From SLRI01 sp964460465 (GTDB lineage Bacteria > Pseudomonadota > Alphaproteobacteria > Geminicoccales > Geminicoccaceae): 64,000 bases of DNA. Position 1 is the first letter of the stretch; each line of letters begins with the position of its first letter. Where the stretch lies: contig CAYWSB010000012.1 in assembly GCA_964460465.1 (NCBI GenBank), positions 1 through 64,000 on the forward strand, read 5' to 3'. Positions 50,757-58,844 of this stretch are shown piece after piece. Under the pieces are notes generated by a model, which worked only from the letters and a program-made list of their open reading frames with translations, did no database searches and was not told the DNA's origin. A program made the translations under genes and the position numbers.

Positions 50757-51643
50757 TGCAGTTCTCCGTCCGCCGGCATCCGTTCTTCGTCGTCGGGCTC
50801 TTCCTCCCCGCCCTCCTCATCGTCGCCGTCCTCGTCCTCTACCCCGTCCTCAACGGCGTGAAGCTGGCGTTTACCGACGTCACCCCGCTGCGCCCGGGGC
50901 GGATGAACTTCGTCGGCTTCGACAATTTCCTCTACCTCTTCGAGGACCCGCAGTTCTGGGAGGTGGTGAGGAACACGCTCTGGATCGTCGGCATCTCCAC
51001 CGCACTTGCCACCGCCGTCGGCTATGCCCTGGCGGTGCTGCTCGACAGCGGCATCCGCTGGGCCGGGTTCTTCCGCGGCATGATCTTCCAGGTCTGGGTG
51101 GTGCCCTGGATCGTCATCGCCATTCTCTGGGGCTGGCTCTTCAGCCAGGACTACGGCCTCGTGAACTACCTCCTGCAGACCCTCGGCCTCGCCCAGGGCA
51201 GCATCAAGTGGCTGTTCGATCCGACGGCCGCGCAATGGGCGATCATCACCGGCTACACTTGGCGGGCCATCCCCTTCATCATGGTGATCTGCCTCGCCGG
51301 CCTGCAGGGCGTGCCGAAGGAGCTGACCGAGTCCGCCGCGATCGACGGGGCGGGCTTCCTCCAGCGCCAGCGCTACGTCGTCCTGCCGATCATGCAGAAC
51401 ATCATCCTGGTGGCGGCGCTCCTCCAGGCCGTGCGCTTCTTCCAGGAGATGACCCTGGTGTTCGTCCTCACCCAGGGCGGGCCGATCAATGCCACGATGG
51501 TGCTCTCGCTCTACACCTACAAGGCGGCGTTCGAGGCCTGGGACTTCGGCCTCGCATCCGCCATCGGCACGTTCTGGCTCGTGCTGCTGATGGGCTTCGC
51601 GCTTCTCTACGTCCGCTTCGCCATGCGCAAGGCGCTGCAATGA
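50756..51643 (+). CDS. ABC transporter permease (MalF-like), system B
   Basis: 295-aa CUT1-type permease with six helices and the EAA loop PKELTESAAIDGAGFLQRQRYVVLPIM. It begins at the base of the SDR stop, so translation is coupled. No ATPase gene is present in the operon. Confidence 0.9.
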   Translation: MQFSVRRHPFFVVGLFLPALLIVAVLVLYPVLNGVKLAFTDVTPLRPGRMNFVGFDNFLYLFEDPQFWEVVRNTLWIVGISTALATAVGYALAVLLDSGIRWAGFFRGMIFQVWVVPWIVIAILWGWLFSQDYGLVNYLLQTLGLAQGSIKWLFDPTAAQWAIITGYTWRAIPFIMVICLAGLQGVPKELTESAAIDGAGFLQRQRYVVLPIMQNIILVAALLQAVRFFQEMTLVFVLTQGGPINATMVLSLYTYKAAFEAWDFGLASAIGTFWLVLLMGFALLYVRFAMRKALQ

Positions 51644-52536
51644 CCAGCCAGACCGCGACCCTGCCGGTCGGCCGCCGCAAGGCCCACAAGGGCGACCGCT
51701 ACTACGTCTGGAGCCGCCGGCTGGGTGCCCTCTGGCTGCACCTCCTGGTGATCGCGTCGCTGGTCATCCTGCTCCTGCCCATCGCCTGGATGATCTCGAC
51801 CTCCCTGAAGCCACTCGCCGACGTGTTCCAGTACCCGCCCCGCTGGATCCCCGAGCGCGTCACGCTCGACGGCTACCAGGCCCAGCTCGACCCGCAGCTC
51901 GGTCGCTTCTTCCTCAACAGCGTGATCACCGGCCTGGGCGCCGCGCTGCTCTCGACCCTGGCCGGTGCCTTTGCCGGCTACGGCCTCGCCCGCTACCGCT
52001 TCACCGGCAACAGCTTCATCCTGATGCTGTTCATGGCCTCGCTCGCCTTCCCGATCCCGCTCCTGATGATCTCGATGTACATGCTCTTCGTCGAGCTCAG
52101 GCTCCTCAACACCTACTGGGCGCTGATCCTCGGCCACACGGCGATCACGCTGCCGGTCGCGGTCTGGCTCTTGAAGAACTTCTTCGACCAGCTGCCGATC
52201 GAGGTCGAGGAGGCGGCCTATGTGGATGGCGCCAGCCCCCTCTACACGCTCGTCCACATCGTCCTGCCGATGGCGCGGCCGGCCATGGCGGCGTCCGCCA
52301 TCTTCGTCTTCGTGACCTCGTGGAACGAGCTCTTGTTCGGGCTCGCGTTCACCTCGTCCACAGCCATGCGCCCGCTGCCGGCCGGGATCAGCATGTCGTT
52401 CCTCACCGAGTTCGAGGGGGCCTGGCCCGAGATGATGGCGCTCGCGGTCATCGTCTCCCTGCCCATCTTCCTCCTCTTCGTCTTCTTCCAGCGCGTGTTC
52501 ATGCAGGGTGTCACCGCTGGCGCCGTCAAGGGCTGA
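51640..52536 (+). CDS. ABC transporter permease (MalG-like), system B
   Basis: 298-aa CUT1-type permease with the EAA loop PIEVEEAAYVDGASPLYTLVHIVLPM. The ATG overlaps the stop of the previous permease by 4 bp. It forms the second half of the channel. Confidence 0.9.
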   Translation: MTSQTATLPVGRRKAHKGDRYYVWSRRLGALWLHLLVIASLVILLLPIAWMISTSLKPLADVFQYPPRWIPERVTLDGYQAQLDPQLGRFFLNSVITGLGAALLSTLAGAFAGYGLARYRFTGNSFILMLFMASLAFPIPLLMISMYMLFVELRLLNTYWALILGHTAITLPVAVWLLKNFFDQLPIEVEEAAYVDGASPLYTLVHIVLPMARPAMAASAIFVFVTSWNELLFGLAFTSSTAMRPLPAGISMSFLTEFEGAWPEMMALAVIVSLPIFLLFVFFQRVFMQGVTAGAVKG

Positions 52537-52562
52537 ACACAACCATCAGGGAGTGACCAACG

Positions 52563-53846
52563 ATGCGACCGACCCGCCGAAGCCTGCTCCTTTCGACGAC
52601 CGCCGCCGCCATGCTGCTCGCCTCGGGTGCCGCGGCGCAGCAGACCGAGCTCACCTATGCCGGCTGGCTCAACCTCTATGGCGCCTATGTCGACACGGTG
52701 ACCTTCATGGAGAAGGACTTCCAGGAGAAGAACCCGGACATCACGTTCGTCCGGAACGACGTGCCCTTCGACCAGGCGCTGCAGCAGGCGACCGTCTCGA
52801 TCCTCGCCGGCAATCCCGCCGACGTCTTGCATCTGAACGCCGGCTGGATCGCCACGCTCACCGACATCGAGGGGCTCGAGCCCTTGAACGACCTCTTCAC
52901 CGAGGCGGAATGGGCGCAGATCCCGGACGCGCTGACGGATTCCGTCACCTATGACGGCAACATCATGTCGATGCCCTGGGTCCCGGCACCCATCATCATG
53001 TTCTACAACCGCAACCTCATGGAGGAGGCCGGGCTCGATCCGGACAGCCCGCCGCAGACCTGGGACGAGCTGGCCGAGCAGGCCCGCGCGATCTGTGCCC
53101 TTCCCGACCGCGATGGCGCACCGGTCTATGGCGTGGCGCTGCGCACCCAGCGCAACCCCAACTCCGCCCAGTGGACGATCCCCATCGTCTACGGCCACGG
53201 CGGCGATCTGGTGAACGAGACGGGCGAGGTTGCCGTCAACACGCCCGAGATGCAGGCGGCCTGGAACTGGGTCGCCGAGATGATCCAGGAGGACTGCGCG
53301 CCCGCCGGCTTCTCCATCGACGAAACCCGGAACACCATGGCCGCCGGCCGGGCCGGGTTCGTCTTCGAGGGGCCGTGGGGGAGGGGGCTCTTCTCCAACC
53401 TCTCGGGCGGCACCATGACGACGGCCCCCGACGGCGACATCTGGGTCGCCCCCATGCCGGCTGGCCCGAACGGCGAGCGGCGGACCATCGGCAACCCGCA
53501 CCAGATCGGCATCGCCAAGGCGTCGCCCAACAAGGAGGCGGCGGCCCAGTTCATCCGCTACGTGATCTTCGATCCGGACTTCACCGAGGCCTATTTCCAG
53601 GCCTCGCAGCAGCTCTCCACCTCGAGCATCGAGCTGCTCTCCACCGGCAGCATGGGGGCCGACGCCTACACGCAGATCTTCGTCGAGGCGCTGGCGCATA
53701 CCACCGACGTGCCGATCAAGACGGCCAAGTTCACCGCCATCATGGACGAGCTGGCCCCGGCTCTCCAGGCGGTGATCCAGGGAGCCGACGTCGAGGCCGA
53801 GCTCGCCCAGGCCGAGCGCCGCATCGCCCGCGTGCTCTCGCGCTGA
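52563..53846 (+). CDS. Extracellular solute-binding protein, system B
   Basis: 427-aa periplasmic binding protein with a signal peptide to about residue 22 (SGAAAQQTELTYAGW). Family-1 sugar type (NLYGAYVDTVTFMEKDFQEKNPDITF). Unlike system A, it lies after the permeases. Only 26 bp separate it from the permease. Confidence 0.92.
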   Translation: MRPTRRSLLLSTTAAAMLLASGAAAQQTELTYAGWLNLYGAYVDTVTFMEKDFQEKNPDITFVRNDVPFDQALQQATVSILAGNPADVLHLNAGWIATLTDIEGLEPLNDLFTEAEWAQIPDALTDSVTYDGNIMSMPWVPAPIIMFYNRNLMEEAGLDPDSPPQTWDELAEQARAICALPDRDGAPVYGVALRTQRNPNSAQWTIPIVYGHGGDLVNETGEVAVNTPEMQAAWNWVAEMIQEDCAPAGFSIDETRNTMAAGRAGFVFEGPWGRGLFSNLSGGTMTTAPDGDIWVAPMPAGPNGERRTIGNPHQIGIAKASPNKEAAAQFIRYVIFDPDFTEAYFQASQQLSTSSIELLSTGSMGADAYTQIFVEALAHTTDVPIKTAKFTAIMDELAPALQAVIQGADVEAELAQAERRIARVLSR

Positions 53847-53852
53847 GTCCAT

Positions 53853-53913
53853 CCGGCAGCGGGTGCGACGCCCTGCTCACCTCGGCATCGGAGCACCCGC
53901 TACCGCTCGCCGG
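53853..53913. terminator. Large imperfect inverted repeat after system B
   Basis: Arms AGCGGGTGC (53858-53866) and GCACCCGCT (53893-53901), extended by CCGGC and GCCGG, can fold into a long stem after the stop codon. No clear U-tract. Confidence 0.4.
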
Positions 53914-53989
53914 CAGCGTTCCCATTTGAATCCGGGAGCAGGTCCCAGGCGGGCGCCCGCCCGGGACGGAGTGGCAGCGGAAGGCGACG

Positions 53990-55000
53990 ATGCGGGGCGA
54001 GGCCGACACGGCGAGCAAGGTCGCCTTTCTCCGCCGGGCGTCCAGCCACCCGGAGAAGCCGTCGGCGATCGTTGTCGTCGAGACCCATTTCGCCTGGGTC
54101 TTCATCGGCGACCGGATCGTGCGCAAGCTGAAGAAGCCGATCCGCACGCCGTGGCTGGATTTCTCCACGCTGGAGGGCCGCCGGGCCGCGTGCGCGAGCG
54201 AGGTCGAGCTCAATCGCCCGCTCGCCCCGGACACCTATCTGGGTGTCGAGCGGCTCGTCCGGACAGCGACCGGCGGGCTCGCCCTGGCAGGCCCGGGCGA
54301 GGTGGTCGATGCGGTCGTCCGGATGCGCCGGCTGCCCGCCGCGCGCGCCCTGGATCGCATGGCGGAGCGGCTCTGGCCCGGCGATCTGGCGCCGGTCGTG
54401 GCGCGGCTGACGGCGTTCTACAGTCGCAGCGGCGCCGCGCGACGCGGGCCCGAGGCCCGGATGGTCCAGTTGCTCGCCAGCCTCGCCGATCTCGAGGTGC
54501 GGGTCTCCCGGGGGCCCTTGCGCCGGCAGCACGCGCTCGTGGCCGCGCTGCTGGCGTTCGCCGATTGCCGGGCGCCGACGCTCCGTGCCCGGGCGAGCGA
54601 CGGCCTCGTGGTGGATGCACACGGTGACCTCCGCCCGGAGCATGTCTATCTGACGACTCCGCCCCGCATTCTCGATCGGCTCGAATTCGGTGCCGCGCAT
54701 CGTGCGATCGACTGGCTCGAGGACGTGGCGTTGTTGGCCGTCGATCTCGAGGCCCATGGCCACGGCTGGATCGGCGACCGGGTCGAGCGGGCGGTTGCCG
54801 CCGGGCTCGGCGATGCGCCGCCGCCGGCGCTCTGGTGCTTCTACCGCGGCTGGCGGGCTCTCCTGCGCGCGCAGCTCGCCGTCGAGCACCTGGCGCGGGC
54901 GGACGGTCTGCCGCGCGCCGCGGAGCGGCAGGCGTGGCTGTCGAGGGCGCGGTCCTTCCTGGGCCTCGCCCGGCGCCACATCGGCCGGCTCAGGGGTTGA
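53990..55000 (+). CDS. Aminoglycoside-phosphotransferase-like protein (COG2187 type)
   Basis: 336-aa kinase-fold protein: VVETHFAWVFIGDRIVRKLKKPIRTPWLDFSTLEGRRAAC at the start (nucleotide-binding strands and the ELNRPLAPDTYLGV segment), and the catalytic-loop motif DAHGDLRPEHVYL with DRLEFGAAHRAIDWLEDVALL. Many relatives carry a fused C-terminal AAA ATPase; that is missing here. Substrate unknown. Overlaps the convergent prs gene by 11 bp. Confidence 0.8.
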   Translation: MRGEADTASKVAFLRRASSHPEKPSAIVVVETHFAWVFIGDRIVRKLKKPIRTPWLDFSTLEGRRAACASEVELNRPLAPDTYLGVERLVRTATGGLALAGPGEVVDAVVRMRRLPAARALDRMAERLWPGDLAPVVARLTAFYSRSGAARRGPEARMVQLLASLADLEVRVSRGPLRRQHALVAALLAFADCRAPTLRARASDGLVVDAHGDLRPEHVYLTTPPRILDRLEFGAAHRAIDWLEDVALLAVDLEAHGHGWIGDRVERAVAAGLGDAPPPALWCFYRGWRALLRAQLAVEHLARADGLPRAAERQAWLSRARSFLGLARRHIGRLRG

Positions 55001-55961
55001 GCGGTGCTCCCCGGTCGATGCGCTCGATCGCCTCGGTCACGAGCCCGACGGCGCTCACCACCTCCAGCGCCGGGAAGGTGGCTTGATCCAGCCGCGGCGG
55101 GTCGATGCTGTCGGTGACCAGCAGCCGGGCGATCGGCGCGGCCGCCAGGGTCTCGCCGGCCGTGGCCGAGAAGACGCCGTGCGCCACGGCCACGATCGGC
55201 GGCTGCGCCCCGGCGGCGACCAGGGCCCTGGCCGCCCTGGCGAGCGTGCCGCCCGAGCTCGCCAGATCGTCGATGATCACCGGCCGGCGGCCGGCGACCT
55301 CGCCGTAGAGCTGCTCGCCGGTGACGACCCCGCTGCTCCGCCGCTTGTCGGCGACGGCACGGGTGAGCGGCCGGCCGAGCAGCCCTTCGAGCCGCTCCTG
55401 GAACAACTGGGCGCGCTTCAGCCCGCCGGGATCCGGCGCCACGACGACGACCTCATCGCCCGCGAGCTCGGGGGCGAGGCGCGCGGCGAAGAGGCCGTGG
55501 ACGTCGAGCGGCAGGGTCGGGATGCGAAAGGCGTTCTCGAAGGCCGGCAGGTCGTGCACCTCCAGCGCCGCGACGGTCTGCACGCCGACGGCCTCCAGCA
55601 GTTGCGCGAGGTAGCGCAGGCTGAGCGGGTCGAAGGGCTTGGTCCGCCGATCCTTGCGCGCATAGGCCAGATAGGGGAAGACCGCGGAGAGCCGGGCGGC
55701 CCCGGCGTCCCGGAGTGCGCCGGCCAGGAAGAGCACCCGGCAGAGCCGGTCGTGGACGGTGGCGTCGCCGCCGCCGTCGAGGCTCTGGACGAGCACGGCG
55801 TGGCGGCCGCGCAGGTCCTCGAGCGGCCGGACCTTCACCTCGCCGTCCTCGAACACCCGCTCCTCGACCGCGACCGGCGTGGCGCCCAGTTCCGCGGCCA
55901 CCCGCGCGGCGAAGGCCGCGCCCTGGGCCAGGGCCAGAAGGGCGGGTGGCCGGGTCGCCAT
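54990..55961 (-). CDS. prs: Ribose-phosphate diphosphokinase (PRPP synthetase) paralogue
   Basis: 323-aa protein of the PRPP synthetase family. It has the N-terminal FEDGEVKVRPLEDLRGRHAVLVQSL, the flexible loop YLAYARKDRR, DLHxxxFEN-type HDLPAFENAFRIPTLPLDVH and a PRPP loop VIIDDLASSGGTLARAA in place of the usual DDxxxTGGT. Probably an alternative synthetase used in low-oxygen growth. It starts at the stop of the CBS gene (TGATG). Confidence 0.85.
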   Translation of the reverse strand: MATRPPALLALAQGAAFAARVAAELGATPVAVEERVFEDGEVKVRPLEDLRGRHAVLVQSLDGGGDATVHDRLCRVLFLAGALRDAGAARLSAVFPYLAYARKDRRTKPFDPLSLRYLAQLLEAVGVQTVAALEVHDLPAFENAFRIPTLPLDVHGLFAARLAPELAGDEVVVVAPDPGGLKRAQLFQERLEGLLGRPLTRAVADKRRSSGVVTGEQLYGEVAGRRPVIIDDLASSGGTLARAARALVAAGAQPPIVAVAHGVFSATAGETLAAAPIARLLVTDSIDPPRLDQATFPALEVVSAVGLVTEAIERIDRGAPLNP

Positions 55962-56653
55962 CAGAGGCCGATCGGCATTCCCTCGCGGACGGCCAGATGG
56001 TTCACGACCTTGCGCACGCCCGGGATCTCGGCGGCGGCGAGCTCGAACGCGCGCCGCTCGGCCGCGGTCGAGGCGAGGCCCCAGAGCTGGACGACGCCGT
56101 CCTCGACGACGGCGGTGACGGAGCCCACGGCGGTCAGGCCGGCGGCCTTAGCCGTGGTCTCAAACGCCTCCTTGATCACCATGTCGTCCTGGCCGGGTGC
56201 CGCCCGTGGCTCCGGTGCCGTGGCTAGGCCGCGGATCAGGTCGGCCCGGGCGAGGATGCCGACGAGCCGGCCGTGCTCGACCACCGGCAGCCGCTTGACC
56301 CGGCGCTCGTGCATCAGCTTCGCCGCCACGTCGAGCGGCGTGTCGGGGGCCGCGGTCTCGACCTTGTCGACCATCACCTCGCGCGCCGTCCGGCCGTGCG
56401 CCTTGAGAAAGGCCTGGGCCCGGGCATCCACGTCGGCGAAGAGGTCGAGCCACCATGGCCGCCCCCGCTCGGTGCCGGTCTCGGCCCGATGCAGGAGGTC
56501 GGCCTCGCTCACGATGCCCAGGAGCCGGCCCTGGTCGTCGACCACCGGCAGCGCACTGATTCGCTTGCCCACGAGCGTTGCCGCGATCTCGCGCACCGGT
56601 GTCTCCGGCCCGACCGTCTCCACCGTCCTCGTCATCACGTCGCCGACGCGCAT
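55961..56653 (-). CDS. CBS-pair and BON domain protein
   Basis: 230-aa cytoplasmic protein: two CBS motifs (MTRTVETVGPETPVREIAATLV to DQGRLLGIVSEADLL, and MVDKVETAAPDTPLDVAAKLMHERR to LVGILARADLI) and a C-terminal BON domain (VEDGVVQLWGLASTAAERRAFE). CBS pairs bind adenine nucleotides. The ATG at 56653 has GGGAGG at 7-nt spacing. Similar proteins are induced at low oxygen in other bacteria. Confidence 0.9.
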   Translation of the reverse strand: MRVGDVMTRTVETVGPETPVREIAATLVGKRISALPVVDDQGRLLGIVSEADLLHRAETGTERGRPWWLDLFADVDARAQAFLKAHGRTAREVMVDKVETAAPDTPLDVAAKLMHERRVKRLPVVEHGRLVGILARADLIRGLATAPEPRAAPGQDDMVIKEAFETTAKAAGLTAVGSVTAVVEDGVVQLWGLASTAAERRAFELAAAEIPGVRKVVNHLAVREGMPIGL

Positions 56654-56728
56654 GGCACCACCTCCCTCGTGACATCGCCGCATTCTGCCCGCCGGCCGAT
56701 GCCGGGGCAATCGCCAGAATCCGCGCGG

Positions 56729-57031
56729 TCAGCCCCCGCCCGCAGGCCCCGACGTGGCACGTTTCGGCCTCGCGGCCGGCGAGCAGATGCCGCCGTAGCC
56801 GGTCTGCCCGAAATCGTTCGGGCCCCGGCGGCACGCGCCCGTCGCCGTGGTGGCCGGCAGACCTTCGGCGAGCGCCCCCAGCTCCGCCGGGATGTCGGAG
56901 ATCGCCCAGAGATACCACGTCCCGGCCGGCGGCGCCCTCCAGGCGAGCGGCGGCGACAGGCTCTCGCCGTCGCAGGCGTGCCGCCGCGGGATCGGGCTCC
57001 CGGCGGCAAAGGCAGCGCTGGCGACCGCCAT
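56729..57031 (-). pseudogene. Decayed YbhB/PEBP-family gene
   Basis: The frame starts like a YbhB/YbcL (Raf-kinase-inhibitor-like) protein: SAAFAAGSPIPRRHACDGESLSPPLAW. After PPAGT, the expected core strand with DPDAP is missing and the sequence jumps to WYLWAISDIPAELGALAEG, consistent with an in-frame deletion between two GT codon pairs. Then PNDFGQTGYGGICSP is followed by a non-homologous tail and a stop, so the C-terminal half is lost. About 100 codons remain of an expected 150-160. The ATG at 57031 has GGAG at 6 nt. FNR box 5 lies directly upstream. I call it a pseudogene from the missing core. Confidence 0.65.
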
Positions 57032-57087
57032 GCCGGTCTCCGTCGAACGCCGACAGGGCACCCTGCCATGCCGCCCGCAGCGGAGCC

Positions 57088-57101
57088 TTGATCGAGATCA
57101 A
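57088..57101. promoter_or_regulatory. FNR/DNR box 5 (TTGAT-CGAG-ATCAA, perfect consensus)
   Basis: This is the only box with both consensus half-sites TTGAT and ATCAA. It sits between the decayed PEBP gene (minus) and the decayed hydrolase gene (plus), and likely controls the CBS-prs operon leftward and the phosphoribosyltransferase rightward. Confidence 0.8.
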
Positions 57102-57194
57102 CGGACCGGGGACGGGCTTCCGCTATCCTCCGCCATCCCGAGACGCGCGCCCGACTCGTCCGATGCGGTATGCACCATGCGCGAGGGCGACACG

Positions 57195-57352
57195 ATGACC
57201 GAGCCGATCGCCGTCGACCTGCATCCGCCCGGCCTGCACGGCCGCCTGCGGCTGCCGCCACGCTCGACGGTGTGGTGGTGCTCGCCGCCGACTGGTTCCG
57301 GCGGCATCTGTCCGGGACACCCATGGAGGGCACGGGCGATGTGGCGTCGTGA
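57195..57352 (+). pseudogene. Remnant of an alpha/beta hydrolase gene (internal deletion)
   Basis: From ATG 57195 the frame reads EPIAVDLHPPGLHGRLRLPP, like the start of dienelactone-hydrolase-type proteins that precede phosphoribosyltransferases in similar clusters. After a frame change at about 57262, LDGVVV runs straight into LAADWFRRHL, which resembles the C-terminal end of such hydrolases, before a stop at 57352. The catalytic core (GHGSGS, nucleophile elbow) is gone. The remnant overlaps the start of the downstream gene by 14 bp. The family call rests on short segments recalled from the family, so it is moderate. Confidence 0.5.
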
Positions 57353-58010
57353 TGTCGTCTTCGCCGACCGGCGGGAGGCCGGCCGGCGCCTCGCCGAGCG
57401 CCTCCTGCCCCTGGGGCTGCAGCAGCCGGTGGTCCTCGCCCTGCCGCGTGGCGGCGTGCCGGTGGGCTTCGAGATCGCGCTCGCCCTCGAAGCACCGCTC
57501 GATCTCGTGCTGGTGCGCAAGATCGGCGCGCCCGGGCAGCCGGAGCTGGCGGTCGGCGCGGTCGTCGACGGCAGCCGGCCGGAGACCGTGCTCAATCACG
57601 ACATCGTCCGCCACATGCGCGTATCGGAGGACTGGATCGAGGCCGAGACCGCACGCCAGCTGGCCGAGATCGAGCGTCGCCGAAGGCTCTATTTCGAGGG
57701 CCGGGCGCGCGTCCCCGTCGCCGGCCGGACGGCCATCGTGGTCGACGACGGCATCGCCACCGGGGCGACCATGGCGGCGGCGCTGCACGCCACCCGCCGG
57801 GCCGGGCCCAGGGAGCTGGTGCTGGCGGTGCCCGTGGCCCCGCCCGATACCGTCGAGCGGCTGCGCCCCACGGTCGACCGCGTCGTCTGCCTCGCGACGC
57901 CGGCCTTGTTCATGGCGGTGGGCGCCTTCTACGACGACTTCACCCAGGTCGAGGACGACGAGGTCGGCGACTACCTGCGCCGGGCCGCGGCGCCGCCGCC
58001 CGGGTCGTGA
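57339..58010 (+). CDS. Phosphoribosyltransferase family protein
   Basis: 223-aa type I PRTase fold with the PRPP-binding motif VVDDGIATGATM near residues 134-145, ALPRGGVPVGFEIALAL and RKIGAPGQPELAVGAV. Typical of stand-alone PRTases in low-oxygen gene clusters, acceptor base unknown. The ATG at 57339 has GGAGG 9 nt upstream. Its 3' end overlaps the convergent HhH protein by 71 bp. Confidence 0.88.
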   Translation: MWRRDVVFADRREAGRRLAERLLPLGLQQPVVLALPRGGVPVGFEIALALEAPLDLVLVRKIGAPGQPELAVGAVVDGSRPETVLNHDIVRHMRVSEDWIEAETARQLAEIERRRRLYFEGRARVPVAGRTAIVVDDGIATGATMAAALHATRRAGPRELVLAVPVAPPDTVERLRPTVDRVVCLATPALFMAVGAFYDDFTQVEDDEVGDYLRRAAAPPPGS

Positions 58011-58833
58011 GCGCCAGGCACTCGGCCTCCCTGCCGCGCACCACCCGCTGTCCGGCGAGTCGCCCCCGGCTCTCGGTCACAACGGTGCGCTGGCCCTCCT
58101 CGTGATCGTCGCGCTGGAAGTAGAGCACGACCCAGTCACGCGTGCGGCCCAGCTCGTGGGCCCTGGCCGTATTGGAGAAGAGGGCGGTCACGTGCCAGGG
58201 ACCGCGCTCGGCATGCAGGATCGGCAGCCACGCGGCGCCTTCCGGGTTGAAGCGGCGCGGGGCGATCGTCGGCAGCTCGCCGGCCGCGGCCTTGCGCCGG
58301 TATTCGGCGTCGACGTCGAGCAGCAGATCGACCCCGGGCTCGACCGCGGCGGCGTGCGGCTGGCGCCGCGTGCGGGCCAGCATCGCCCCGAGCGTCGCGC
58401 GAAGGGCGGCCGCCCGGCGCGCACCGATGCCCTTGACCTGCTCGAGCCTGCCGTCGTGTGCGGCGAGCTCGAGGCCCTCGAGCGTGTCGACATGCAGGTC
58501 GTCGTGCAGCCGCCTGGCGAGCCCGGGCCCGACTCCGGGGATCGACCGGAAGAGCTCCTCCGGTGCCACCGCGCCGCGCAGCCGCTCGAGCTGGGCCCAG
58601 CGGCCGGTGCGGGCCATCTCGGTGATCGCCGCCGCGAGCGACGGGCCGATCCCCGGCAGCGCCTCGAGCCCGGCCCGGCCGTCGCGCTCGAGCAGCGTGG
58701 CCACCGCCTCGTCGAGCCCGGCGACGGTGGCGGCGGCCCTGCGATAGGCGCCGACCCGGAACGGATTGGCGCCCTGCTGCTGCAGCAGCTCGGCCGCCTC
58801 GCGCAGCCGGTCGGCGATGGCCTGGTTGGGCAA
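57940..58833 (-). CDS. Helix-hairpin-helix protein related to the N-terminal part of PolX-type DNA polymerases
   Basis: 297-aa protein. The N-terminal 8-kDa-like domain (IADRLREAAELLQQQGANPFRVGAYRRAA) and three helix-hairpin-helix turns (LPGIGPSLAAAI, IPGVGPGLARRL, VKGIGARRAAAL) match the start of bacterial PolX, but the polymerase palm with its Asp triad and the PHP domain is absent. The C-terminal half (WLPILHAERGPWHVTALFSNTARAHELG) is a separate domain. Possibly a DNA repair or binding factor. Confidence 0.78.
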   Translation of the reverse strand: MPNQAIADRLREAAELLQQQGANPFRVGAYRRAAATVAGLDEAVATLLERDGRAGLEALPGIGPSLAAAITEMARTGRWAQLERLRGAVAPEELFRSIPGVGPGLARRLHDDLHVDTLEGLELAAHDGRLEQVKGIGARRAAALRATLGAMLARTRRQPHAAAVEPGVDLLLDVDAEYRRKAAAGELPTIAPRRFNPEGAAWLPILHAERGPWHVTALFSNTARAHELGRTRDWVVLYFQRDDHEEGQRTVVTESRGRLAGQRVVRGREAECLALTTRAAAPRPGAGSRRPRRPRPG

Positions 58834-58844
58834 GACGGCGGCCG

